Shown: in pieces, positions 24,103 to 31,619 of the stretch
How the letters are laid out: every line of letters begins with the position of its first letter
Position numbering within the stretch: position 1 is the first letter of the stretch
Source of the DNA: Pseudolysinimonas yzui
GTDB taxonomy: Bacteria > Actinomycetota > Actinomycetes > Actinomycetales > Microbacteriaceae
NCBI RefSeq assembly: GCF_014653215.1
Contig: NZ_BNAI01000004.1
Location: 1 to 64,000, forward strand
DNA: 64,000 bases
Direction of reading: 5' to 3'
Translations under genes and position numbers: made by a program
The notes under the pieces: model-generated
The model's input: the letters and a program-made list of their open reading frames with translations, nothing else
Told to the model about the DNA's origin: nothing
Database searches by the model: none

Positions 24103-25536
24103 TCAGGCGCGTTCGCGGTAGAGCGGGATGTCGATGGGAGGCTGCGGGATGAAGCCGCCGTGGGCATCCATCTGCTCGTAGAGGTAGCTCTGCGAGCCCT
24201 CCATGCGGCGCATCGCGGCCGCCACGTCGACGTGCACGAGACGCCCGCCGCGCTTCACGACGCGACCGTCGACGAGCACCGTGTCGACGAGACCCGCATG
24301 GGCCTGGGCGATGATCGCCCCCGCGGGATCGCGGCGGTTCCAGCCCGCCTGGCTGACGCCGCCCATCTCCAGCAGCACGACATCCGCGCGCTTTCCCGGA
24401 GTCAGCGAGCCGACGACGTCATCGACCCCCGCCGCCTTCGCACCGTTCACGGTCAGCCAACGCAGCGCATCCCGGGTGGTCCAGCTCATCTCCTGAGGCG
24501 CCCTCCACTCCCGGTACCCGGGTTCGTCGGCGCGGTAGCGGCTCGCCTGGAGGACCAGGCGGGCATGGGAGATCATGTCGCCCGAATCGCCGCTCACGCA
24601 GTCGATGCCCAGGCTCGGGCCCGGGGTGTGCGCCGTGACCTCCGCGATCGCCGGGTACCCCATCCCCATCTGCATCTCGGTTTCGGCGCAGACCGAGACC
24701 ATGGTGCCGGTGCCCTCCAGCATCGTCCACTCCTCGGGCGTGTTGAAGGTGCAGTGCACGAGCAGCAGATCGTCGCCGAGCAGGCCGTGCTCGTGCATGA
24801 CCTCGACGTCTTTGAACAGCTGGCGCACCATCACCTGATTGGCGTGCTGTGACATGCGCGCACCGAGCTCGCGGGCGAACCCGAACTCGCGCACGACTTC
24901 GGCCACCGGGGTGATCGCGAGCTCTTGCGGCACGAGGCCGAACCGCAGCGGCTGGGCATCGGAGGAGAAGTACCGCGACTTGATCTCGAGGGCGAGTGCC
25001 GATCGGCGGCCATAGCTCTCGGATTCCGCGGAGCCGGCCGTGCCCCCTTTGCTCTCGCTCCACTTGTTCTCGAGGATCGGCGTCATGCCGTGTCCGTAGA
25101 GCCCGCGGATGCCGGCATCCAGCAGGCCCGTCACGGCGGCGTGCGCACCGTCGGGGTCGAGGATGTTGTGGCAGTAGTCGACGATGCTCGTCACGCCGTA
25201 GTTGAGGGCGTCGAGTGCCCCGAGGTAGTTGCCGACGTACATGTCCTCGGCCCGATAGCGCGGGGCCATCTGCAGACGGATGCCGCGGAGGTAGTCGGGG
25301 ATGTTGCCGTCGGCGAGGATGCCGCGCAGCGCGGTCTGCCAGGTGTGGCGGTGGGTGTCGACCATGCCCGGCATCGCGATCATCGTCGAGGCGTCGATCA
25401 CCTCGGCGTCGGCCTCGATCCCGGGCCGCACCTCGGCGATGGCTCCGTCGATGATCAGGATGTCGGCGCGCTCGAAGTCGCCGATGGCGGGATCCATCGT
25501 GACGACGGCGGCGCCACGGATCAGGGTGCGGCTCAT
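24103..25536 (-). CDS. Amidohydrolase 2 (AtzA/SAH-deaminase-like)
   Basis: A 477-residue paralogue of the enzymes at 22575 and 26905. Active-site residues present: H62 and H64 (VDTHRHTWQ), H231 (MSQHANQ), H261 (LLVHCTFN), D312 (LGIDCVSG). ETEMQMGMGYPA matches the equivalent VEMQMGHGYPA in the first paralogue. It differs in an insertion about 155-180 (ENKWSESKGG...). It begins inside the stop of the alcohol dehydrogenase gene (ATGA) after GGGAGG, and is the last gene of a four-gene operon. The three enzymes probably act on successive or related ring or amide compounds. Confidence 0.88.
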   Translation of the reverse strand: MSRTLIRGAAVVTMDPAIGDFERADILIIDGAIAEVRPGIEADAEVIDASTMIAMPGMVDTHRHTWQTALRGILADGNIPDYLRGIRLQMAPRYRAEDMYVGNYLGALDALNYGVTSIVDYCHNILDPDGAHAAVTGLLDAGIRGLYGHGMTPILENKWSESKGGTAGSAESESYGRRSALALEIKSRYFSSDAQPLRFGLVPQELAITPVAEVVREFGFARELGARMSQHANQVMVRQLFKDVEVMHEHGLLGDDLLLVHCTFNTPEEWTMLEGTGTMVSVCAETEMQMGMGYPAIAEVTAHTPGPSLGIDCVSGDSGDMISHARLVLQASRYRADEPGYREWRAPQEMSWTTRDALRWLTVNGAKAAGVDDVVGSLTPGKRADVVLLEMGGVSQAGWNRRDPAGAIIAQAHAGLVDTVLVDGRVVKRGGRLVHVDVAAAMRRMEGSQSYLYEQMDAHGGFIPQPPIDIPLYRERA

Positions 25537-26600
25537 GGTGTCCTCCCGTGTCGGGCTGTCCGCGGAGCGTCGGTCCACGGATCGATGAGGGTCTTGATCT
25601 GCCGGGCGTCGCCGGCGATGAGCGGGTCCAGTCCGGCGGACACGACCGCGTCGAGCGGGATGACCTCCGCGGCGACGTCGCTCCAGTCGGCTCGGGTGCC
25701 CAGCAGCCGGACCGCCTCCGGGATGTCGGTGGCCAGCACGTGCGCGACCGTGCCGACGATCGTGTACTCCCGCAACGTCCAGGCCGCGAGCTCGACCGAG
25801 AGGGCTTCCTTCTGGATCCCGACCGGCACGATCACGCTGCCCGGCCGCGCGGCGTCGAGCACGGACGCGAGGCCGGGCGCGCTGCCGCTGACCTCGAACA
25901 GCACGTCGGGCGACATCCCGAGTTCGCTCAGCCGATCGGAGAGGGTCGCCTCGCCGGCGAGCAGCGTCTCGTGCGCGCCCAGCTGCCGCGCCAGGTCGAG
26001 ACGCCCCGGATCGCGATCGACGACGAGCACGCGGGCCCCGGTCGCGGCGGCCGCGACGGTGATGAAACTGCCGATCCCCCCGACCCCGACGATGACGGCG
26101 TCGGAGTCGGCGTCGAGTCCGCTGCGCCGTACCGTATGCACCGCGACCGCCATCGGCTGGGCGAGCCCGAGGGTGTCGAGGGAGAGGCCTGACGCCGTCG
26201 CGTCGTAGAGCGTCGATACCGGCGCCAGCGCATACCCGGCGAGCCCGCCGTCATGGTGGAGTCCGAGCGTCTCGTACGACGTGCACAGGTTGGTGCGTCC
26301 GCGTCGGCACATGCGGCATGTCCCGCACGCCACCCCGGCTCCGCACACGACGCGCGCGCCGACCGCGAGGCCGACGACGCCGGGACCGATCCGCTCGACC
26401 GTTCCGGCGAACTCGTGCCCGAGCACGACCGGCGGTCGGCTCAGCACGGGCCCTCGCGCATACTCGGTGGCGTCACTGCCGCAGACGCCGCAGACCGCGA
26501 CGCGCACGAGCACCTCGCCCTCGCGGGGCTCGGGAACGACGCGGGCCTCGATCCGCACGTCCCCGGGCCCGTAGAAGACGGCGGCCGAGGACTCGCTCAT
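25533..26600 (-). CDS. Zinc-dependent alcohol dehydrogenase, MDR family
   Basis: A 355-residue medium-chain dehydrogenase. Structural zinc cysteines are at 92, 95, 98 and 106 (ACGTCRMC...NLC), catalytic-site C40 (CGVCGSD) and H62-E63 (GHEF), and NAD site VIVGVGGIGSF. The glutamate that normally follows in the 'EP(L/M)A' stretch is Q148 here (LAQPMAVAVH), one of the catalytic-zinc neighbours. It resembles sorbitol and threonine dehydrogenases. It oxidises a secondary alcohol or sugar-like polyol in the cytoplasm. Both ends overlap neighbouring genes by 4 bases. Confidence 0.88.
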   Translation of the reverse strand: MSESSAAVFYGPGDVRIEARVVPEPREGEVLVRVAVCGVCGSDATEYARGPVLSRPPVVLGHEFAGTVERIGPGVVGLAVGARVVCGAGVACGTCRMCRRGRTNLCTSYETLGLHHDGGLAGYALAPVSTLYDATASGLSLDTLGLAQPMAVAVHTVRRSGLDADSDAVIVGVGGIGSFITVAAAATGARVLVVDRDPGRLDLARQLGAHETLLAGEATLSDRLSELGMSPDVLFEVSGSAPGLASVLDAARPGSVIVPVGIQKEALSVELAAWTLREYTIVGTVAHVLATDIPEAVRLLGTRADWSDVAAEVIPLDAVVSAGLDPLIAGDARQIKTLIDPWTDAPRTARHGRTP

Positions 26601-26908
26601 ACCCGCGTCCCGTCCGGCACCGGTAGCTGCACGGCGGCGCGGGTCGCGATCATCCGGCCCAGCAGCCGTTCGTAGACCGCGGCGTGCGCCGCCGAGTCGA
26701 GGTAGGCCGAGAGCCCCGCCTCGTCGTCGACGACCGCCGCGACGCCGTAGTCGGCGCCCCCCGGCCGGAGCCGGAGGCTCTCGCCGCAGCGGTAGGAACG
26801 CAGGGCCGGGATACCCGCGGCCATCTCCTCGAGCGCCGCCGTGAGCTCGGCGACGTCGTCCGCGGTGACGTCATCGGCCCAGGTGAACGCCGCGAGGTGC
26901 AGGATCAC
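26597..26908 (-). CDS. Dabb-type alpha/beta-barrel small protein
   Basis: A 103-residue protein with the ferredoxin-like 'stress-responsive A/B barrel' pattern: a first strand with histidine (VILHLAAFTW), a helix rich in acidic residues (DDVAELTAALEEMAAGIPAL), and HAAVYERLLG near the end, where family members have YxxHP.H. Dabb proteins include cyclases and dimeric small-molecule binding proteins. GTG at 26908 overlaps the amidohydrolase 3 stop (GTGA) and the stop overlaps the dehydrogenase start. Catalytic role in the pathway is plausible but not shown. Confidence 0.7.
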   Translation of the reverse strand: MILHLAAFTWADDVTADDVAELTAALEEMAAGIPALRSYRCGESLRLRPGGADYGVAAVVDDEAGLSAYLDSAAHAAVYERLLGRMIATRAAVQLPVPDGTRV

Positions 26909-28371
26909 GACGAGGCCTTGACCTGCGCGTCGCCAGAGTCGGTGTAGGCGTACGGGTTCGGGATCGCCTCGTCGGCGGGGATCTCCGGGTGCATGCCCTC
27001 TTCCCACGCGTCACCGATCTGCGACCGCACGTACTCGACCGACGCGGCGACCTTGTCGCGGATCGGCGCGAGCGGCAGGCCGAGGCGGGTTCCCTCGTAC
27101 TTCACGACCTTGCCGTCGACGACGACGGTGTGCACGTCGGCGGTGCCGGCCTGGTACACGACGTGCACCGCCGGGTTGAGGATCGGTGTCATCGCCGGCG
27201 ACTCGTCGTTCTTGAGCAGCACCAGGTCGGCCTTCTTGCCGACGGTGATCGAGCCGAGCTTGTCGGCCATGCCGATGGAGGTCGCGCCGCCCATCGTCGC
27301 CATCCAGAGCACGTCTTCGGCGCGCAGGCGGTTGGTGACGATCGTCTCGTTGCGCGCGTGTGCTTCGAGGTGGTCGCGCGACCGGTCCGCGCTGAGCGTG
27401 GCGCGCATCGCCGAGAAGAAGTCGGCGCTCCACCACACGCTGGTGTCCATCGAGAGCGACGCCGGGATGCCGTACTTGCGGATGGCCCAGGTCGACGGGT
27501 AGCCCTGACCGGCGCTCTGCTCGCTCTCGGTCGCGACCGAGACGGTTCCCCCGGTGGCGGCGATCTTCTGGTAGCTCTCGGCGCCGAGAGTCGTCGCGTG
27601 CACGTAGGTGACCTCGGGCGTCATGAACCCGGCGTCGTACATCTGCGAGATCGAGGTGTCGGTCGTCGCCCCCCATACGCCGGCGTGGGTCGTGACCCGG
27701 AGTCCGAGTTCGCGAGCGGCCTCGAACGCCCCCTTCTCGGGGAAGTCGGGGGAGCCGGTGACGTCGAACGCGAGCTGGAGGGTGAGCATGTCGCTCGGCG
27801 ACGAGAAGTTGCGGCTCACGAACTCGCGGAACTCGGGGGTGTTCGCCCACTCGCCGGGGCTGCCCATGTAGTTGCCGTAGCCGAGCACGAACCGGCCGGG
27901 GATCTCCCGGAACGACTGAAGTGCCGCCTCACCGTGATCGACGGTGCGCAGTCCGTGCGACCAGTCGAGCGTGGTGGTGACACCCGTGTCGACCGACTCC
28001 AGAGCCGAGAGCAGATTGCCGGCGTAGATGTCTTCCGGCCGGAAGATGTTGCCATAGGTGAGGTAGTAGAAGACGAAGTACTGACTCAGGGCCCAGTCAC
28101 CGCCATAGCCGCGCAGGGCTGTCTGCCACATGTGGCGGTGCGTGTCGATGAACCCGGGCGTGAGGATGCCGCCACTCGCGTCGATTTCGAGCGTTCCCTC
28201 CGGGACGGCGAGTCGGGGGCCGACGGCCGCGATCGTGTCGCCGCTGACGAGCACGTCGGCGTTCTCGAGCACTCCCGCGCTGTCGACGGTGATGACGGTC
28301 GCGTTGCGGAAGACGAACGGGCGGTCGGGGGCGAATTCTTCGGCGCGGGGGGCCGTGGGGGGCTGGGGCAC
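26905..28371 (-). CDS. Amidohydrolase 3 (AtzA/SAH-deaminase-like)
   Basis: A 488-residue third paralogue. It has HxH in IDTHRHMWQ (H78, H80), a histidine in VTTHAGVW, one in TYVHATTLG and an aspartate in LSMDTSVWW. It carries an N-terminal extension of about 15 residues (PQPPTAPRAEEF...) and differs most around the first loop (YFVFYYLTYGNIF). GTG at 28371 is chosen because GAGGAG stands before it. It heads the operon amidohydrolase 3 - Dabb - alcohol dehydrogenase - amidohydrolase 2 and faces away from the reductase pair. Confidence 0.88.
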   Translation of the reverse strand: MPQPPTAPRAEEFAPDRPFVFRNATVITVDSAGVLENADVLVSGDTIAAVGPRLAVPEGTLEIDASGGILTPGFIDTHRHMWQTALRGYGGDWALSQYFVFYYLTYGNIFRPEDIYAGNLLSALESVDTGVTTTLDWSHGLRTVDHGEAALQSFREIPGRFVLGYGNYMGSPGEWANTPEFREFVSRNFSSPSDMLTLQLAFDVTGSPDFPEKGAFEAARELGLRVTTHAGVWGATTDTSISQMYDAGFMTPEVTYVHATTLGAESYQKIAATGGTVSVATESEQSAGQGYPSTWAIRKYGIPASLSMDTSVWWSADFFSAMRATLSADRSRDHLEAHARNETIVTNRLRAEDVLWMATMGGATSIGMADKLGSITVGKKADLVLLKNDESPAMTPILNPAVHVVYQAGTADVHTVVVDGKVVKYEGTRLGLPLAPIRDKVAASVEYVRSQIGDAWEEGMHPEIPADEAIPNPYAYTDSGDAQVKASS

Positions 28372-28391
28372 AGGTGTCTCCTCATCGAGAG

Positions 28392-28412
28392 CATTCAGCA
28401 GCGCTTTACACT
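28392..28412. promoter_or_regulatory. Possible operator before amidohydrolase 3
   Basis: On the minus strand AGTGTAAAGCGCTG followed by CTGAAT, nearly repeating the element at 16997-17017. It sits about 20-40 bases upstream of the GTG at 28371 in the 132-base interval shared with the reductase gene at 28504. No strong -35/-10 pair was found for either direction; rightward, TACACT at 28407-28412 could be a -10. Confidence 0.4.
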
Positions 28413-28503
28413 CTGGCTCAGAATGGGCGCATTTCGCAAGTATTACTGTCGGAGCGTTCAACTGGACTGTAGATTGGCGTCCACCGGGAGTGAAGGAGGT
28501 CCC

Positions 28504-29553
28504 ATGTCGGGGCAACGCGTCGCCGTTCTGGGTTCCGGAGCCAACGGCTCGTCGATCGGTGCCGACCTGCACGCCGGCGGTGTCGACGTCACGCTCATCG
28601 AGCAGTGGCCGGCCCACGTCGAGGCGATCCGCCAGCACGGACTGAGCATCCGGATGCCGGAGCGCGAGCTGCACGTCACGCCGCGCGTGATGCACCTCTG
28701 CGAGGTCGCCACCCTGCGGCACCGGTTCGACATCGTGCTCATGCTCGTCAAGGCGTACGACTCCCGCTGGGCCGCGGAACTCATCCGCCCCTACCTGGCG
28801 GACGACGGTCTGCTCGCCGCTGTTCAGAACGGCATGTCGACGCGCGATGTCGCCGAGATCGTCGGTGCCGACCGCACGATGGGAACCGTCATCGAGATCT
28901 CGTCCACGCTGTACGACCCGGGGATCGTCGACCGCCACTCCGGCCCCGACCGCTCGTGGTTCGCCGTCGGCGGTCTGCCCGGATCGGCCGCACGTGGTCG
29001 CGAAGAGCAGGTCGCGGCGCTGCTTCGGCACTCCGGATCCGTCGCGATCGTCGAGGACATCGAGGCGACGAAGTGGATGAAGCTGGTCAGCAACGCGACC
29101 GTCCTGGTGCCGACCGCGAGCCTCGGCCTCCCCATGCTCGATGCGCTCGGGGTTCCCGGAATGCGCGAGCTGATGCTGCGCTCGGGCCAGGAGGCCCTCG
29201 ATGTCGGAGCGGCTCTGGGACACCCGGTGTTGCCGATCTTCGGCCTCCGCGAGAGCGACCTCGCCACGCCCGAGACGGTGGTGGAGACCCTGCTCGACAC
29301 CCTCTATGACGGTTTCGTCCGGCCCGGGGCAACCACAACGGTGCTCCAGGACTGGACCAAGGGCCGGCACAGCGAGGTCGACGATCTCAACGGGACCGTC
29401 GCTCGCGAGGGACGTCGCGTCGGTGTCCCGACACCCGTGAACGATGCCGTCGTCACGATCGCGCACCGGATCGAACGCGGGGAGCTCTCCCCCGACCCCG
29501 CGAACCTGGGCCGCATCCTCGATGCCGTGACCTCGAGTGTTGCGTCAGACTGA
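28504..29553 (+). CDS. Ketopantoate reductase-like NAD(P)H oxidoreductase 1
   Basis: A 349-residue PanE/ApbA-family protein. The N-terminal Rossmann motif is VAVLGSGANGSSIGADL (6-22), the central VKAYDSRWAAELI holds the family's conserved lysine, and EDIEATKWMKLVSNATV starts the C-terminal domain. The family reduces 2-oxo to 2-hydroxy acids; in this catabolic setting another 2-oxo acid or the reverse reaction is more likely than pantoate synthesis. GAAGGAGGT gives a strong ribosome site. Its neighbour at 29599 is a tandem paralogue. Confidence 0.88.
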   Translation: MSGQRVAVLGSGANGSSIGADLHAGGVDVTLIEQWPAHVEAIRQHGLSIRMPERELHVTPRVMHLCEVATLRHRFDIVLMLVKAYDSRWAAELIRPYLADDGLLAAVQNGMSTRDVAEIVGADRTMGTVIEISSTLYDPGIVDRHSGPDRSWFAVGGLPGSAARGREEQVAALLRHSGSVAIVEDIEATKWMKLVSNATVLVPTASLGLPMLDALGVPGMRELMLRSGQEALDVGAALGHPVLPIFGLRESDLATPETVVETLLDTLYDGFVRPGATTTVLQDWTKGRHSEVDDLNGTVAREGRRVGVPTPVNDAVVTIAHRIERGELSPDPANLGRILDAVTSSVASD

Positions 29554-29558
29554 ACATT

Positions 29559-29566
29559 GTGTAAAG
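29559..29566 (+). promoter_or_regulatory. Short GTGTAAAG element before reductase 2
   Basis: GTGTAAAG at 29559-29566 lies in the 45-base gap between the two reductase genes and repeats the core of the elements at 16997 and 28412. It may be a regulator half-site; the match is short. Confidence 0.3.
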
Positions 29567-29598
29567 TCACGACGGACTGAGTAGGCAAGGAGGCCATC

Positions 29599-30627
29599 AT
29601 GACGCGCATCGCCGTCCTCGGCACGGGAGCTCAAGGCGCCGGCATCGGGGCAGACCTGGTCCGGGCCGGGCTCGACGTGACCTTCATCGAGCAGTGGCCG
29701 GCCCACGTCGAGGCGATGCGCGAACGCGGCATCGAGGTACGGATGCCCGACGGCCCCGAGGTCACGGCCGTCACGGCCTACCACCTCTGCCAGGTCGCCG
29801 AACTGCGCGAACCGTTCGACATCGTCTTCGTCCTGGTCAAGGCCTACGACACCCGCTGGGCGTGCGAGCTCATCCGGCCGCTCCTGCATGACCGCAGCGT
29901 CGTCGTCGGCCTGCAGAACGGCATGTCACTCGACGACATGGCCGACGTCGTCGGTCCGGGCCGCACGATCGGCGCGGTCATCGAGATGGCCTCGAACATG
30001 TTCGAGCCCGGGATCGTCACCCGGCAGACCCGGCGCGCCGACTCCTGGTTCGCGGTCGGCGCCTATGACGACGCGGCCCGAGATCGCGAGCCTGCGGTGC
30101 AAGCCGCCCTCAGCCACGCCGGCACCGTCGACATCGCCGCCGACATCCGGTCGTCGAAGTGGATGAAGCTGGTCGCCAACGCCGGTGAGCTCGTGCCGTC
30201 CGCCATCCTCGACGTCGCCCTCTACGACGCCGTCCGCATGCCGGGCGTCCACGAGTTCATGATCGAGTGCGGCAAGGAGGCCGCGCGCGCGGCGATCGCC
30301 GACGGCTGCCGACTCGTCCCCATCTTCGGTCTCACCGCCGAGCAGGTCACCGGGCCCGACCAGTATGCCGCCGACCTGCTCGGCGAGGTGCTCGACAAGT
30401 ACTCTCTGCCGGACACCCGAACGACGGTGCTGCACGACTGGATGAAGGGGCGGCACTCCGAGTACCGCGAAGTCAATGGACTCGTCGTCGACGTGCTGAC
30501 CCGGGCGGGGCAGCCCGCGCCCTACAACACCCACGTCATCGAGGTCGCACAACGGATCGAGGCCGGCGAGCTGACCCGCGGCCCGCACAACCTCGAGCTG
30601 CTGCTCGCGGTCCCGGCGCCCGTCTAG
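29599..30627 (+). CDS. Ketopantoate reductase-like NAD(P)H oxidoreductase 2
   Basis: A 342-residue paralogue of the preceding gene: IAVLGTGAQGAGIGADL, the identical IEQWPAHVEAMR segment, VKAYDTRWACELI, and SSKWMKLVANAGELVPSA. Even at base level the stretch coding IEQWPAHVEA is almost identical in both genes, so they arose by tandem duplication. Divergence elsewhere suggests different substrates or a heteromeric enzyme. AAGGAGG precedes the ATG. The gene ends in a 4-base convergent overlap with rlmB, marking the edge of the catabolic region. Confidence 0.88.
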   Translation: MTRIAVLGTGAQGAGIGADLVRAGLDVTFIEQWPAHVEAMRERGIEVRMPDGPEVTAVTAYHLCQVAELREPFDIVFVLVKAYDTRWACELIRPLLHDRSVVVGLQNGMSLDDMADVVGPGRTIGAVIEMASNMFEPGIVTRQTRRADSWFAVGAYDDAARDREPAVQAALSHAGTVDIAADIRSSKWMKLVANAGELVPSAILDVALYDAVRMPGVHEFMIECGKEAARAAIADGCRLVPIFGLTAEQVTGPDQYAADLLGEVLDKYSLPDTRTTVLHDWMKGRHSEYREVNGLVVDVLTRAGQPAPYNTHVIEVAQRIEAGELTRGPHNLELLLAVPAPV

Positions 30628-31619
30628 CCCTTCGCGGCGCGCAGTTTCGAGATCTCGTAGAGCGCGACGCTCACCGCGATTCCGGCGTTGAGCGACTCGG
30701 TGGCGGAATCGATCGGGATGCTGACGACCGCGTCGCAGGTCTCGGTGACGAGCCGCGACAGCCCCTTGCCCTCGCTGCCGACGACGATCACGACGGGTTC
30801 CCTCGCGAGCGCCAAGCCGGGCAACGACACGTCGCCCCCGCCGTCGAGGCCGAGCACGAACACGCCGCGGCTCTTCAGGTCTTTCAGCGTCTGGGTGAGG
30901 TTGGACGCCATCGCGACCGGCACCCGCGCGGCGGCCCCGGCCGACGTCTTCCAGGCCGATGCCGTCATCCCGACACTGCGGCGCTGCGGCACGATCGCCC
31001 CCTGACCGCCGAACGCCGCGACCGAGCGCACGATCGCACCGAGGTTGCGCGGGTCGGTGATGCCGTCGAGGGCGACGAGCAGCGGAACTTGGCCGCGCTT
31101 CTCGATCGCGTCGAGCAGTTCCAGGGGGTGCGCGTACTCGTAGGCGGGCACCTTGAGCGCGATGCCCTGGTGCACCGAGTCGGGCCCCGACATGCGGTCG
31201 ATCTCTTGCCGCATCACCTCGAGCACCGGGATGTGGCGCTTGCCGGCCAGCGAGATGGCCTCCTTGACGCGGTCATCCATCTCGAGCCGGGACGCGATGT
31301 ACAGGGTCGTCGCGGGCACCTTCGCGCGCAACGCTTCGACGACCGAGTTGCGACCGGTGACGACCTCGGCCTCGCCCTCCTTCTTCGGCGCGCGGCGCTG
31401 GGGTGCGGGGCGGGCGTCGGTGGGAGACTTGCCGTGCTTCGCGCGTGCGGCGTCGAGGCGTTCCTGGGCGGCCTTCCGCTTGCCGGCGACGTGCCAGGAG
31501 CGATCGGTCGCCTTCGGGGTCGGACCCTTGCCTTCGAGCGCCTTGCGGCTGTGACCGCCGGTGCCGACCTGGGGGCCCTTCTTGTTCTTGCGTGCGCCGG
31601 GGCGCCCGGGCTTAGCCAT
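30624..31619 (-). CDS. rlmB: 23S rRNA 2'-O-methyltransferase RlmB (SpoU/TrmH family)
   Basis: A 331-residue protein. The first 85 residues are a basic, disordered extension usual in Actinobacteria (KPGRPGARKNKKGPQ...). Then the substrate-binding domain (VTGRNSVVEALRA) and the SPOUT domain with its knot motifs DGITDPRNLGAIVRSVAAFG, VVGSEGKGLSRLV and IPIDSATESLNAGIAVSVALYE. It methylates a guanosine ribose in the 23S peptidyl-transferase region (G2251 in E. coli). ATG 31619 overlaps the cysS stop, as in the conserved cysS-rlmB pair. Confidence 0.93.
   Translation of the reverse strand: MAKPGRPGARKNKKGPQVGTGGHSRKALEGKGPTPKATDRSWHVAGKRKAAQERLDAARAKHGKSPTDARPAPQRRAPKKEGEAEVVTGRNSVVEALRAKVPATTLYIASRLEMDDRVKEAISLAGKRHIPVLEVMRQEIDRMSGPDSVHQGIALKVPAYEYAHPLELLDAIEKRGQVPLLVALDGITDPRNLGAIVRSVAAFGGQGAIVPQRRSVGMTASAWKTSAGAAARVPVAMASNLTQTLKDLKSRGVFVLGLDGGGDVSLPGLALAREPVVIVVGSEGKGLSRLVTETCDAVVSIPIDSATESLNAGIAVSVALYEISKLRAAKG

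Noticed and set aside
28504-30627. Naming either reductase panE (pantothenate synthesis)
   Set aside because: Two copies in a catabolic region without panB or panC; the family has many non-pantoate members.
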